64,000 bases of DNA from contig JAKLIW010000004.1 in assembly GCA_022709425.1 (NCBI GenBank), forward strand, positions 162,494 through 226,493. Direction: 5' to 3'. The notes beneath the pieces are model-generated. The model saw only the letters and a program-made list of their open reading frames with translations. It ran no database searches and was not told the origin of the DNA. Shown piece by piece: positions 25,924-34,959 of this stretch. Each line of letters opens with the position of its first letter. Position 1 is the stretch's first letter. Source of the stretch: a bacterium. Lineage in GTDB: Bacteria; UBP6; UBA1177; JAKLFG01. A program made the position numbers and the translations under genes.

Positions 25924-25959
25924 AGCCCCCGACTGGAACGGATAATGGAGGCATTGACC

Positions 25960-27336
25960 ATGCGGATCAACCGGACGATCTTCAGACAGTACGATGTGCG
26001 CGGCATCGTGGGCAAGGACCTGACCGACGATTTCGCCTACACGCTCGCCAAAGGCTGTGCGAGTTACTTCAAGAAACAGCATCCCAAACTCACCGCCGTC
26101 ACCATCGGCCATGATGCGCGCCTCTCGTCGCCCGGCTTCGCCAAGGCGCTCATCCGCGGCTTCAACGAATCGGGCATCGACACGGTGTTTCTCGGCATGG
26201 TGCCGACCGGGCTGTCGTACTTTTCGCTGTTCAACCTGCCGGTGCAGGCCAATGTCATGATCACCGGGTCGCACAATCCGCCGCAGTACAACGGCTTCAA
26301 GATAAGTCTCGATGACCTGCCGGTCTACGGCGACGGGATACAGGCCATCGCCGACATCATCGAGAAGGACGACTTCATCGCGGGAGCGAAGAAGGGGAGC
26401 GCGAGCACCCATAACATCATCCCCGATTTCGAGGCCTACATCCTCAAGAACATCCACATCAAGAACCCCGGCCGGCTCAAGATAGTGGTCGACGCGGGCA
26501 ACGGCGTGGGCGGCTTCGTGGCGGTGCCGATACTGAAAAAACTCGGCGTGAATGTCATATCGCTCTTCGAGACGCCCGACGGCAACTTCCCCAACCACCA
26601 TCCCGATCCGACGGTGGTCGAATACATACAGGAACTCATCAAGACCACCAAGAAGGAGAAGGCGCACGTCGGCATCGGGTTCGACGGCGACGCCGACCGC
26701 ATCGGCCTGATCGACGCGAAGGGCGATGTCATCTGGGGTGACCAGATACTGACCATCTTCGCGCGGCAGATACTTAAAGAACTCCCCGGCGCCACCATCG
26801 TCGCCGAGGTGAAATGCAGTAAGACACTCTACGACGACATCAAGGCGCGCGGCGGCAAAGGGATCATGTGGAAGGCGGGCCATTCGCTCATCAAGGCGAA
26901 GATGAAGGAGGTCGGCGCGGCGATGGGCGGCGAGATGAGCGGCCACATCTTCTTCAAGCACCGTTTCTTCGGCTACGACTGCGCCATCTACAGCATGTTC
27001 CGGCTTCTCGAGATACTCTCCGAACGCGACGATCTCGATGCGCGGCGGCTCCTCGACGGCATCCCGAAGACCATCACCACCCCCGAGATCCGCTTCGAGG
27101 TCGACGAGGAGAAGAAGTTCCCGGTGGTCGCTAGGACCGTCGAGTACTTCAAGAAGCAGGGGCTCGATGTGAACGACATCGACGGCGCGCGCATCACCTT
27201 CGCCGACGGCTGGGGACTGTTGCGCCCCTCCAACACGCAGAATGTCATCGTGATGCGGTTCGAGGCCGAGACCGAGAAGCGGCTCAACGAAATACGGACG
27301 CTCATCGAAGGGAAACTCAACGAATATCTGAAGTAG
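25960..27336 (+). CDS. manB: Phosphomannomutase/phosphoglucomutase
   Basis: This 458-residue alpha-D-phosphohexomutase interconverts hexose 1- and 6-phosphates (AlgC/ManB group). It begins IFRQYDVRG as usual. The phosphoserine loop TGSHNPPQYNG (Ser 104), the metal loop GFDGDADRIG and the sugar-binding GEMSGH are all intact. GGAGG lies 8 nt before the ATG. The glgC gene starts 10 bp after its stop, so the pair can supply glucose-1-phosphate and turn it into ADP-glucose for glycogen. Preference for mannose or glucose cannot be read from sequence alone, so the symbol is a family assignment. Confidence 0.92.
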   Translation: MRINRTIFRQYDVRGIVGKDLTDDFAYTLAKGCASYFKKQHPKLTAVTIGHDARLSSPGFAKALIRGFNESGIDTVFLGMVPTGLSYFSLFNLPVQANVMITGSHNPPQYNGFKISLDDLPVYGDGIQAIADIIEKDDFIAGAKKGSASTHNIIPDFEAYILKNIHIKNPGRLKIVVDAGNGVGGFVAVPILKKLGVNVISLFETPDGNFPNHHPDPTVVEYIQELIKTTKKEKAHVGIGFDGDADRIGLIDAKGDVIWGDQILTIFARQILKELPGATIVAEVKCSKTLYDDIKARGGKGIMWKAGHSLIKAKMKEVGAAMGGEMSGHIFFKHRFFGYDCAIYSMFRLLEILSERDDLDARRLLDGIPKTITTPEIRFEVDEEKKFPVVARTVEYFKKQGLDVNDIDGARITFADGWGLLRPSNTQNVIVMRFEAETEKRLNEIRTLIEGKLNEYLK

Positions 27337-27346
27337 GGGAATAGGT

Positions 27347-28585
27347 ATGTCCAAAACGCTGGTCATGGTGCTTGCGGGCGGTCAGGGAAGCCGCCTGATG
27401 CCGCTCACCACCGAACGGGCCAAGCCCGCGGTGCCGTTCGGCGGCATCTACCGCATCATCGATTTCGTCCTGTCGAACTTCGTCAACAGCGGCTACATGC
27501 AGATAAAAGTGCTGACGCAGTTCATGTCCAATTCGCTCAACCAGCACATCGCGCGCAACTGGGGCCTGTCGATGCAGTTCAACCAGTATGTCGAAACGGT
27601 CCCGGCGCAGCAGCGGACCGGCGACAACTGGTATCTCGGCTCGGCCGACGCGATCTACCAGAATCTCAACATCATCCGCGACGAACGCCCCGAACATGTG
27701 TTCGTCTTCTCGGGCGACCACATTTACAAAATGGATGTGTCGCAGATGTTCAATTTCCACCTGCACAAGGATGCCGACATGACCATCGCGGCGATCCCGG
27801 TGCCGCTCAAGGAGGCTTCCGACTTCGGTGTCATCGAGGTGGACGAGAACTGGCGGATGATCGGGTTCGAGGAGAAACCGAAGAAACCGAAAAGCATTCC
27901 CGGCAATCCCGATCTGGCGCTGGCCAGCATGGGGAATTACATCTTCAAGCGCGATATCCTCGCGCAGGCGGTCAGCGAGGACGCCGACAAGGAGGGGAGC
28001 GTTCACGATTTCGGCAAGAATATCATCCCGGCGCTCTACCCGAAGAAGAAGGTCTACATCTACGACTATCTTTCCAATAAGATACGGCTCCCCGACAGCG
28101 ACCAGTTCGAAAAGCCCTACTGGCGCGATGTCGGCACGCTCTGGAGCTACTGGGAGAGTCACATGGAACTGGTGTCGGTCAGCCCGGCGGTCAACCTCTA
28201 CAACCGCAACTGGCCCATCTTCGGGTTCCCCGATGTGAACATGCCGTCGGCCAAATTCGTCTTCGCCGATCAGGCCAATCAGCGTGTCGGCCTCGCGACC
28301 GATTCGATGGTCTCGGTCGGCTGTATCATATCGGGCGGCCGGATAGACCGCACCATCCTCTCGCCCGGTGTCCGCGTCAATTCCTACGCGCTGGTCGAGA
28401 ACAGCATCATCCTCAACAACACCAATGTCGGGCGGTACTGCCGCATCCGCAACGCCATCATCGATAAGAATGTGACGATACCGAACGATACCGAGATCGG
28501 TTACGATCCGGAACAGGATAAAGCGCGCGGATTCACCGTGACCGGTGAAGGACTCGTCGTGGTCCCGAAAGGGTACAAATTCTAA
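27347..28585 (+). CDS. glgC: Glucose-1-phosphate adenylyltransferase
   Basis: This 412-residue enzyme makes ADP-glucose from glucose-1-phosphate and ATP, the committed step of glycogen synthesis. The nucleotide-binding LAGGQGSRLMPLT with the following RAKPAVPFGG, the substrate block GTADA-like LGSADAIYQN, and FVFSGDHIYKMD are present. The C-terminal left-handed beta-helix (about 300-390) follows. It lies 10 bp downstream of the phosphohexomutase gene and shares its promoter. AGGGGAATAGGT precedes the ATG. Confidence 0.95.
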   Translation: MSKTLVMVLAGGQGSRLMPLTTERAKPAVPFGGIYRIIDFVLSNFVNSGYMQIKVLTQFMSNSLNQHIARNWGLSMQFNQYVETVPAQQRTGDNWYLGSADAIYQNLNIIRDERPEHVFVFSGDHIYKMDVSQMFNFHLHKDADMTIAAIPVPLKEASDFGVIEVDENWRMIGFEEKPKKPKSIPGNPDLALASMGNYIFKRDILAQAVSEDADKEGSVHDFGKNIIPALYPKKKVYIYDYLSNKIRLPDSDQFEKPYWRDVGTLWSYWESHMELVSVSPAVNLYNRNWPIFGFPDVNMPSAKFVFADQANQRVGLATDSMVSVGCIISGGRIDRTILSPGVRVNSYALVENSIILNNTNVGRYCRIRNAIIDKNVTIPNDTEIGYDPEQDKARGFTVTGEGLVVVPKGYKF

Positions 28586-28650
28586 GCAACCTCATCCGAT
28601 ATAGTATCTCATCCTTTCTTCCTGAATACCTCATCCCGACCTTCTCGAAT

Positions 28651-28690
28651 ACCTCACCCCAACCCCTCTCCTTGAAAAAAGGAGAGGGGA
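28651..28690. repeat. Dispersed hairpin repeat, copy A
   Basis: This is a 40-bp unit: ACCTCACCCCAA followed by a perfect hairpin with arms CCCCTCTCCTT and AAGGAGAGGGG around GAAAA. It is identical to 28725-28764 and differs by one base from 29708-29747. The stretch 28586-28875 holds only this and degenerate copies of its left half; no gene is seen. The hairpins may also stop transcription after glgC. Confidence 0.85.
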
Positions 28691-28724
28691 TAGGCGGAAG
28701 GATACCTTGTCCCGACTTCGCAAT

Positions 28725-28764
28725 ACCTCACCCCAACCCCTCTCCTTGAAAAAAGGAGAGGGGA
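28725..28764. repeat. Dispersed hairpin repeat, copy B
   Basis: Identical 40-bp copy of 28651-28690, 34 bp further on in the same orientation. Confidence 0.85.
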
Positions 28765-28875
28765 GGATGCTAGGCCAATAGAAATTCTTTTGTCTACTTG
28801 CATATGCATCCTTCTTTGTGTAGCATGAAGCGATTCTTGGGGAACGATGTCCATGTGCGGAAGATATTATTTTAA

Positions 28876-29280
28876 TTGGAAATTGAGCAAGTCGTGGAAG
28901 AGATACTGATCATTATATTGCAGTTCCTTGCCGAGTTCGCTTTTGATGCACTCGCAGGTGTGACCGCTGGTATAAGTGAAACTTATTTCGTCAAAGATAA
29001 AGCGAGAAGACTGGCTCTGCGCAATATCTTGTGGTTTATAGCAGGTTGTGTGTTGGCGGGGATCTCTTTGTTGTTTCTTCAGCAGACATTACTCCCGTTT
29101 CCTTTTCTCCGTATTATCAATATGGTTCTTGCTCCTGTGACGGCCGGTTTTATCGCCCAAGCCTTTGCTCAGTGGCGGTCGAAAAGGAAGTGGTTCATCA
29201 CCCCACGGCATTATTTCTGGCATTCTTTTTGGTTCGCATTGGGGTTTGCTTTGATAAGGTTTGCTTTCGCAGTTCGATAA
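28876..29280 (+). CDS. Small integral membrane protein of unknown function
   Basis: This is a 134-residue protein with three to four hydrophobic segments (about 8-30, 45-68, 75-95, 112-132) and basic loops (KDKARR, WRSKRKW). The start is uncertain: TTG at 28876 gives the full length and GTG at 28894 is another option; neither has a clear Shine-Dalgarno sequence. Base composition is AT-richer than its surroundings, which fits recent acquisition. It lies between dispersed hairpin repeats and 12 bp before the DUF559 gene. No family was recognised. Confidence 0.55.
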   Translation: MEIEQVVEEILIIILQFLAEFAFDALAGVTAGISETYFVKDKARRLALRNILWFIAGCVLAGISLLFLQQTLLPFPFLRIINMVLAPVTAGFIAQAFAQWRSKRKWFITPRHYFWHSFWFALGFALIRFAFAVR

Positions 29281-29292
29281 AGGCTGTCTGTC

Positions 29293-29658
29293 ATGACCCG
29301 TATCTATAACAAGACCTCAGAACTTGATAAGCGCCGAACCCTGCGCAAAAGTCAGACCGATGTAGAGGCGCTTCTCTGGGAAAAACTGCGGGCCCGTCAA
29401 CTCGACGGGCACAAATTCAAGCGTCAATTCGGCATCGGCCCTTATGTTGTCGACTTCTTCTGCGTGGAGAAGAAATTGGCCATCGAGTTGGACGGTGCGG
29501 CGCATTTTACCAAGGAGGGCGCTGCCTACGATAAAGAACGCGAAGCCGCCATCGGCTCGCTCGATATCGCCTTTATCCGCTTCACCGATGCTGAAGTGCT
29601 CAAGAACCTCGACGGGGTCGTTGAGAAGATACGCCGCAAGTTGCAAGAGACGCGGTAA
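29293..29658 (+). CDS. DUF559 (Vsr-like endonuclease fold) protein
   Basis: This is a 121-residue protein of the DUF559 family, which shares the PD-(D/E)XK nuclease fold with Vsr mismatch endonucleases. RTLRKSQTDVEALLWEKLRA, then FKRQFGIGPYVVDFFCVEKK and LAIELDGAAH give the E, D and ExD-type acidic residues. The biological role of the family is unknown; it is often found near mobile or repeated DNA, as here. It follows the small membrane protein by 12 bp. Length is typical of the family. Confidence 0.85.
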   Translation: MTRIYNKTSELDKRRTLRKSQTDVEALLWEKLRARQLDGHKFKRQFGIGPYVVDFFCVEKKLAIELDGAAHFTKEGAAYDKEREAAIGSLDIAFIRFTDAEVLKNLDGVVEKIRRKLQETR

Positions 29659-29707
29659 TAGCCTCATACTGACTTTCGTCGGATGCCTCATCTCGGTCTG
29701 TTAGAAT

Positions 29708-29747
29708 ACCTCACCCCAGCCCCTCTCCTTGAAAAAAGGAGAGGGGA
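29708..29747. repeat. Dispersed hairpin repeat, copy C
   Basis: Matches copies A and B at 39 of 40 positions (AGC in place of AAC just before the hairpin arm). It sits 49 bp after the DUF559 gene. Confidence 0.85.
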
Positions 29748-29770
29748 TAATGACGGTTTTTCCCTATTTG

Positions 29771-29865
29771 CCCTCGCCTTTACAAGGAGAGGGCGGCCGT
29801 AGGGCGGGTGAGGTATGATTGGAGGAGTGGTCTTTTTGTTTACCCTCGCCTTTACAAGGAGAGGG
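29771..29865. repeat. Two copies of a related inverted hairpin repeat
   Basis: An identical 23-bp hairpin (CCCTCGCCTTTACAAGGAGA plus GGG) occurs at 29771-29793 and 29843-29865, each followed after 13-14 bp by GGGTGAGGTA. It is the same repeat family as copies A-C but in the opposite direction. With copy C they fill the gap between the DUF559 gene and the peptidase gene. No gene is seen here. Confidence 0.8.
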
Positions 29866-29918
29866 TGGCGAAGCCGGGTGAGGTAAGAAATGGAGCGGGG
29901 AGTCGCAAGCTGGGTGAG

Positions 29919-32021
29919 TTATTTCATCCCCAGCTGATCCATGAAGAAGGCCCACTCCATCGCCGCCTCCGCGATGCGTGCGTCGGTCCCTTTACCCTGA
30001 CCGTGGCCCGCCTTGGTCTCGACGAAGAGCAGTATCGGGTCGTGCGAGGTATTGGCCCACTGGAGCAGTGCCGCCATCTTCTTGGCGTGGAGCGGGTGGA
30101 CGCGTGAATCTGATTCGCCGGCGGTCAGCAGGACGGCGGGATAGCGTTCCCCCTGTTTCACCTGATGGTAGGGCGAATAGCGGTAGAGCCACTTGAACTG
30201 CTCCGGGTCGTCGGCCGAGCCGTATTCGCTGACCCAGTAGCGGCCGATGAGGAACTTGTGGAACCGCAGCATGTCGAGGAGCGGCACGGCCGAAAGCGCC
30301 GCCTTGAAAAGTTGCGGTTCACGGGTGACCAGCGCCCCGGTCAGGAGCCCGCCGTTACTGCCGCCCATGATGCCGAGCGTCGCGGGGCTTGCATATTTTT
30401 CGGCGATGAGCCAGCGCATCGCGTCGGCGAAGTCGGTGAAGCAGGTCTCTTTCTTGTCGAGCATACCGGCGCGGTGCCACGCCTCGCCGTATTCGCCGCC
30501 GCCGCGGATATTGGCCACCGCCAGCACGCCGCCCCGTTCGACCCACGCCCAGTTGGCGGGCGAGAAGTGGAGCGGGTAGCTGACGTTGAAACCGCCGTAC
30601 CCCACCAGCACCGTCGGGTTCATCCCGTTCTTTTCCAGCCCCTTTTTGTGGACGAGGAACATCGGTATCTTGGTGCCGTCGGCGGCGGGGTAGAAGACCT
30701 GCGTCGTTTCGACGGCCGACGGATCGACCGGGACATTGGCGCGGAAGAATTCCTTAACGCCATCGGCCGGGGTCCAGCGCAGTATCGCCGGGGGATAGCC
30801 GTAGCTCGAGAAGCTCAGGTAGAGTTCCTGTTCGTTGGGGGCCCCTTCAAGGGCGTGGACCGACCCGAGCGCCGGGAGCGTCAGCGTCGATACCCGCTTG
30901 CCGGTCAGATCGAATATCGCCACCTGCGAGGCGACATCATGCAGATAGTTCACCGCGATATGGTCGCCGGTGACGACCACCGTCTCCATGACATCCTTTT
31001 CGTGCGCCGGGATGAATTCCTCCCACGCAAGCGTCGCGGCGTCGACCCGGACTATCTTCCAGTTGAGCGCGCCGTCCTTGTCGGTCTTGAGATAGAGTTT
31101 GCCGCGGAAGACCATCCCCTCCCAGATGTTGTCGAAGTTGTCGACCACCGGGCGGAGGGCCTTATCCTGCGCATCGTAGAGAGTGAGGCGCGCCTTCCCC
31201 GACGACCCCTGATATTCGGCGATGAGGAGCCAGCGGCCCTCTTCACCGAGCGTCGAGACGATGATACCCTCCTTGAGCGTCGCCTTGGCGATGACGGTAT
31301 CTTTCTCCGGGTCGTCGCCGATGCGGTGGAACCGTACCGATTGATCGGTATCTATCTCGTTGGGGTTCGCGCCGTCGAGTTTACGGGAGTAGAAAAAGCC
31401 CGTTTCATCGGGCAGAAAACTCACCGACGCGTACCGACAGCCGGTGATGGGGGTGTCGATATCCTTCTTCGCCGCGACATCGTAGAGGTGGAGCACCGAC
31501 TGCTCCGAACCGTTCTCCGACAGGCCATAGGCGATATACTTGCCGGTCGGCGAGGCGTACCACCAGTCCATCGCGGTGGTCCCTTCCTTTGATAGCGTAT
31601 TGGGATCGACCAACGCCGTGTCGGCGCCGTTCTCGCGCAGATAAAGGACCGGCTGGTTCTGGAGCCCCGTCGTTTTGCGGAAGAAGAGTTTTCCCTTGCG
31701 CGCCGCCGGCGGCTGCATCTTGTCGAAATTCCATATCTCGGTCAGCCGCTGTTTGATGGAAGGATACTGCGGAAGCGCCTCGATGTACTTCATCGTGAAA
31801 GCGTTCTGTGACTCGGTCCACGCCGCCACCGCCGGATCTTCGGTATTTTCGAGCCACCGGTAGGGGTCGGCGACCTGAACGCCGTGGAGCGTCTCGACCA
31901 ACGTCTCGCGCTTCGTTTCGGGGTAGGGGGGGAGCGGCTTTGCCTGATGACTGACCACCGGACCGCGCCAACATGCCGTGAACATTGATAAAACGATGAT
32001 AAAAAACAAAAGCCGACGCAT
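29919..32021 (-). CDS. Prolyl oligopeptidase (S9A), exported
   Basis: This is a 700-residue endopeptidase that cuts after Pro in short peptides. The ATG at 32021 is chosen for its GGAGG 6 nt upstream and the signal peptide with FTAC that follows, pointing to a lipoprotein. The N-terminal propeller contains the typical YPETKRETLVETLHGVQVADPYRWLE start. The hydrolase domain has GIMGGSNGGLLTG (Ser), GESDSRVHPLHAKKM (Asp) and KAGHGQGK (His). It is a second exported S9 enzyme, distinct in subfamily from the one at 23188. Confidence 0.93.
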   Translation of the reverse strand: MRRLLFFIIVLSMFTACWRGPVVSHQAKPLPPYPETKRETLVETLHGVQVADPYRWLENTEDPAVAAWTESQNAFTMKYIEALPQYPSIKQRLTEIWNFDKMQPPAARKGKLFFRKTTGLQNQPVLYLRENGADTALVDPNTLSKEGTTAMDWWYASPTGKYIAYGLSENGSEQSVLHLYDVAAKKDIDTPITGCRYASVSFLPDETGFFYSRKLDGANPNEIDTDQSVRFHRIGDDPEKDTVIAKATLKEGIIVSTLGEEGRWLLIAEYQGSSGKARLTLYDAQDKALRPVVDNFDNIWEGMVFRGKLYLKTDKDGALNWKIVRVDAATLAWEEFIPAHEKDVMETVVVTGDHIAVNYLHDVASQVAIFDLTGKRVSTLTLPALGSVHALEGAPNEQELYLSFSSYGYPPAILRWTPADGVKEFFRANVPVDPSAVETTQVFYPAADGTKIPMFLVHKKGLEKNGMNPTVLVGYGGFNVSYPLHFSPANWAWVERGGVLAVANIRGGGEYGEAWHRAGMLDKKETCFTDFADAMRWLIAEKYASPATLGIMGGSNGGLLTGALVTREPQLFKAALSAVPLLDMLRFHKFLIGRYWVSEYGSADDPEQFKWLYRYSPYHQVKQGERYPAVLLTAGESDSRVHPLHAKKMAALLQWANTSHDPILLFVETKAGHGQGKGTDARIAEAAMEWAFFMDQLGMK

Positions 32022-32112
32022 GGGGTACCTCCAAATAACGGACGGGCCTACTTTACCCATTCCGTCCGGGTAATGCAAAAAAACTTATCGCGGCGGAAGT
32101 GCCGAAAATATC

Positions 32113-32140
32113 TTGACAGCGCGCCCGTTCTCCTTACAAT
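32113..32140 (+). promoter_or_regulatory. Predicted promoter of rpsA
   Basis: A perfect TTGACA (32113-32118), 16 bp, TACAAT (32135-32140), 48 bp upstream of the start codon. Divergent from the prolyl oligopeptidase gene. Confidence 0.7.
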
Positions 32141-32187
32141 GCCCCCGCTGTCGAAAGACGGCAAAAAAAATAGGAGGTATTCTAGGC

Positions 32188-33867
32188 ATGTCAAACGTGA
32201 ACAACAACCCGAACCCGACCCCGAGTTTCGAGGAGCTTCTCAACGAGTTCCTCCCCAGTGAGAAATCGTTCTCCGGCGAAGAGATCATGAAAGGCGTCAT
32301 CCGTGCCGTCGGCCGTGATTTCATTCTTGTCGATGTCGGCCGCAAGTCGGACGGCGTCATTCAGGTCGCCGAGTTCGAGCCCGCCGAGCTCAAGAGCCTA
32401 AAGATCGGCGACGAAGTGGAAGTGGTCATCGACCGTTGGGAAGATGAACGCGGCAACATCTGTCTGTCCCGTCAGAAAGCGACCATGCTCCGCATCTGGG
32501 AGACGGTCGGCAGAGCGTACGATACGGGCGAGTTGGTCCGCGGCACCATCGTGTCGCGCGTCAACGGCGGCCTGCAGGTCGATATCGGCGTCAAGGCGTT
32601 CCTGCCCAATTCGCAGGTGGCGCTCCGCCCGATAAAGAACATCGAGGAACTCATCGGCAAGACCTTCGATTTCAAGGTCATCAAGTACGATCAGAAACGC
32701 GGCAATATCGTTATCTCCCGCCGCGACCTGCTTGAAAAAGAGCGCGAAGAGCTCAAGGGCAAGACCCTCGAGCGGCTTCAGGAAGGGTCGGTGGTCAAGG
32801 GTCTGGTCAAGAACATCACCTACTACGGCGTCTTCATAGACCTCGGCGGCATCGACGGCCTGCTCCATATCACCGATATGAGCTGGGGCCGCGTCAATCA
32901 CCCCTCCGAGATGTTCAAGATCGGCGACGAGGTCGAGGTCAAGGTCCTCAAGTTCGACCGTGACGCCGAGCGCGTCAGCCTCGGTCTCAAGCAGATATCG
33001 GACGATCCGTGGCAGCAGGCGACCACCCGTTACAATTCGGGCAAAGTGGTGCGCGGCAAGGTCGTGGCGCTGGAAGATTACGGCGCGTTCGTGGAACTGG
33101 AGCGCGGCATCGAAGGGCTCATCCACATCAGCGAGATGAGCTGGACCCGCCGCATCAAGCATCCGTCCAAGATGGTCGCGATCGGCGACGAGATCGAGGT
33201 CAAGATCCTCGAGATCGATGTCGACAACCGCCGCATCAGCCTCGGCATGAAGCAGACCGAACCCAACCCGTGGGAACAGCTCAAGGATAAGTATCCGCTC
33301 GGCACCACCGTCAAGGGCGTCATCCGCAACATCACCGACTTCGGCCTGTTCGTGGGCGTCGAAGAGGGGATCGACGGGCTGGTCCGCACCAGCGACATCA
33401 CGTGGGACCGCAAACTCAAGCATCCCAGCGAGTATTACAAGAAGGGCGACGAGGTCGAGGCGATCGTGCTCAATATCGATTCCGAGAAACAGCGTTTCAG
33501 CCTCGGGCTCAAACAGCTCTCCAACGACCCGTGGAAGATATTCCGCGATTCTTACAAGGAGAACGACAAGGTCGAGGCCGAGGTGGTCAAGGTCACCGAT
33601 TTCGGCATCTTCGTGAAGGTGTTCGAAACGGTCGAAGGGCTCGTCCACAAAAGCGAGTTCGAGGACCCGAATAAGCAGTTCTCCATCGGCGACAAACTTG
33701 AGGTCATCATCAAGTCGGTCAGCGACACCGAACGCAAGGTCTCCCTTTCCATCAAGGCGATCGGCGATGCCGAGAGCCGCCGCAACATGGAAGAGGCCCG
33801 CGCCAAGACCGGCGAAGTACCGGAACGGCTCGGCACCATCGGCGACGCGTTCAAGAATCAGCAGTAA
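32188..33867 (+). CDS. rpsA: 30S ribosomal protein S1
   Basis: This is a 559-residue protein with six S1 (OB-fold) repeats, at about residues 28-95, 112-178, 196-266, 283-353, 370-440 and 457-527. Each has the pattern VxGxVxxIxxFGxFVxxxxxxGLxHxSE (for example VKGLVKNITYYGVFIDLGGI). S1 brings mRNA to the 30S subunit; the first two repeats anchor it on the ribosome. The length and six repeats match proteobacterial S1. AGGAGG lies 10 nt before the ATG. The GC-rich coding sequence with high GGC and ATC use fits strong expression. Confidence 0.95.
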   Translation: MSNVNNNPNPTPSFEELLNEFLPSEKSFSGEEIMKGVIRAVGRDFILVDVGRKSDGVIQVAEFEPAELKSLKIGDEVEVVIDRWEDERGNICLSRQKATMLRIWETVGRAYDTGELVRGTIVSRVNGGLQVDIGVKAFLPNSQVALRPIKNIEELIGKTFDFKVIKYDQKRGNIVISRRDLLEKEREELKGKTLERLQEGSVVKGLVKNITYYGVFIDLGGIDGLLHITDMSWGRVNHPSEMFKIGDEVEVKVLKFDRDAERVSLGLKQISDDPWQQATTRYNSGKVVRGKVVALEDYGAFVELERGIEGLIHISEMSWTRRIKHPSKMVAIGDEIEVKILEIDVDNRRISLGMKQTEPNPWEQLKDKYPLGTTVKGVIRNITDFGLFVGVEEGIDGLVRTSDITWDRKLKHPSEYYKKGDEVEAIVLNIDSEKQRFSLGLKQLSNDPWKIFRDSYKENDKVEAEVVKVTDFGIFVKVFETVEGLVHKSEFEDPNKQFSIGDKLEVIIKSVSDTERKVSLSIKAIGDAESRRNMEEARAKTGEVPERLGTIGDAFKNQQ

Positions 33868-33886
33868 TCCGCACTTTTCTGAAAAT

Positions 33887-33914
33887 TTGATTTCCCCGGT
33901 GGGCACCATATAAT
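33887..33914 (+). promoter_or_regulatory. Predicted promoter of argF
   Basis: TTGATT (33887-33892), 16 bp, TATAAT (33909-33914), 46 bp before the ATG at 33961. Confidence 0.6.
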
Positions 33915-33960
33915 CGGCGCGGCCTGTTCATTGAACCCTTAACTATAAAAGGAGAACATC

Positions 33961-34959
33961 ATGCCCGTGAACCTGAAAGGAAGAAGCTTCTTGAGCCTGA
34001 AAGACTTCACCCCCGAAGAGATCCGCTACATGCTCGACCTCTCGCACGACCTCAAGGCGAAGAAACGCGCCGGCATCAGAGGCGACCTGCTGGCGGGCAA
34101 GAATATCGTCCTGCTCTTCGAGAAGGCGTCGACCCGCACCCGCTGCGCTTTTGAAGTGGCGGTGATGGATGAGGGCGGCCATGTCACCTTCCTCGGCCAG
34201 AACGACAGCCAGATCGGCAAAAAGGAATCGATAGAGGATACCGCCAAGGTGCTCGGCCGCTTCTACGACGGCATCGAGTTCCGCGGCTTCAAGCAGGCGA
34301 CCGTCGAAGCGCTCGCGAAATACAGCGGCGTCCCGGTGTGGAACGGACTCACCGACATCGAACACCCGACGCAGATACTGGCCGACTTCATGACCATCGA
34401 AGAGCATGTTGCCAAGCCGCTCAACAAAGTGAAACTCGTCTACATGGGCGACGCCCGCAACAACATGGGCAACTCGTTCGTCATCGCCTGCGCCAAGATG
34501 GGGATGCACTTCGTCGCCTGCGCGCCGAAAGAACTCTTCCCGGAGAAGAAGCTGGTCGATGAGATGAATAAGGTCGCGAAAGAGACCGGCGCCAAGATAG
34601 AACTCATCGACGACCCGGCCAAGGCGGTCAAGGGGGCCGATGTCATCTACACCGACGTGTGGGTATCGATGGGCGAAGAGCACCTCTTCGGCGAGCGGAT
34701 CAAACAGCTCAAGAAGTATCAGGTCACCACCGATCTCATGAAGAAGACCGGTAACCCCGACGCGATATTCCTCCACTGCCTGCCGTCGTTCCACGATCTG
34801 GAGACGAAGGTCGGTAAAGAGGTCTACGAGAAATACGGCGTCAAGGCGATGGAGGTGACCGACGAGGTCTTCCGCAGCAGCGCCTCCAAGGTCTTCGACG
34901 AGGCCGAGAACCGGCTTCACACCATCAAGGCGGTCATGGTCGCCACCGCGGGCAGATAA
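33961..34959 (+). CDS. argF: Ornithine carbamoyltransferase
   Basis: This 332-residue enzyme joins ornithine and carbamoyl phosphate to give citrulline in arginine synthesis, or works in reverse in the deiminase pathway. The carbamoyl phosphate loop STRTR (57-61), HPTQILADF, the ornithine loop with VSMGEE, and [10 protein letters not shown] are intact. AGGAGAACATC precedes the ATG. The stop overlaps the next start by one base (TAATG). No other arginine gene lies in the window, so anabolic and catabolic roles cannot be separated here. Confidence 0.94.
   Translation: MPVNLKGRSFLSLKDFTPEEIRYMLDLSHDLKAKKRAGIRGDLLAGKNIVLLFEKASTRTRCAFEVAVMDEGGHVTFLGQNDSQIGKKESIEDTAKVLGRFYDGIEFRGFKQATVEALAKYSGVPVWNGLTDIEHPTQILADFMTIEEHVAKPLNKVKLVYMGDARNNMGNSFVIACAKMGMHFVACAPKELFPEKKLVDEMNKVAKETGAKIELIDDPAKAVKGADVIYTDVWVSMGEEHLFGERIKQLKKYQVTTDLMKKTGNPDAIFLHCLPSFHDLETKVGKEVYEKYGVKAMEVTDEVFRSSASKVFDEAENRLHTIKAVMVATAGR

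Noticed and set aside
28586..29920. Possible CRISPR array from repeated hairpins
   Set aside because: The units are few, irregularly spaced, in both orientations, and without uniform spacers or cas genes.
30165..31592. 475-codon ORF opposite the prolyl oligopeptidase
   Set aside because: Shadow; the minus strand has all catalytic motifs.
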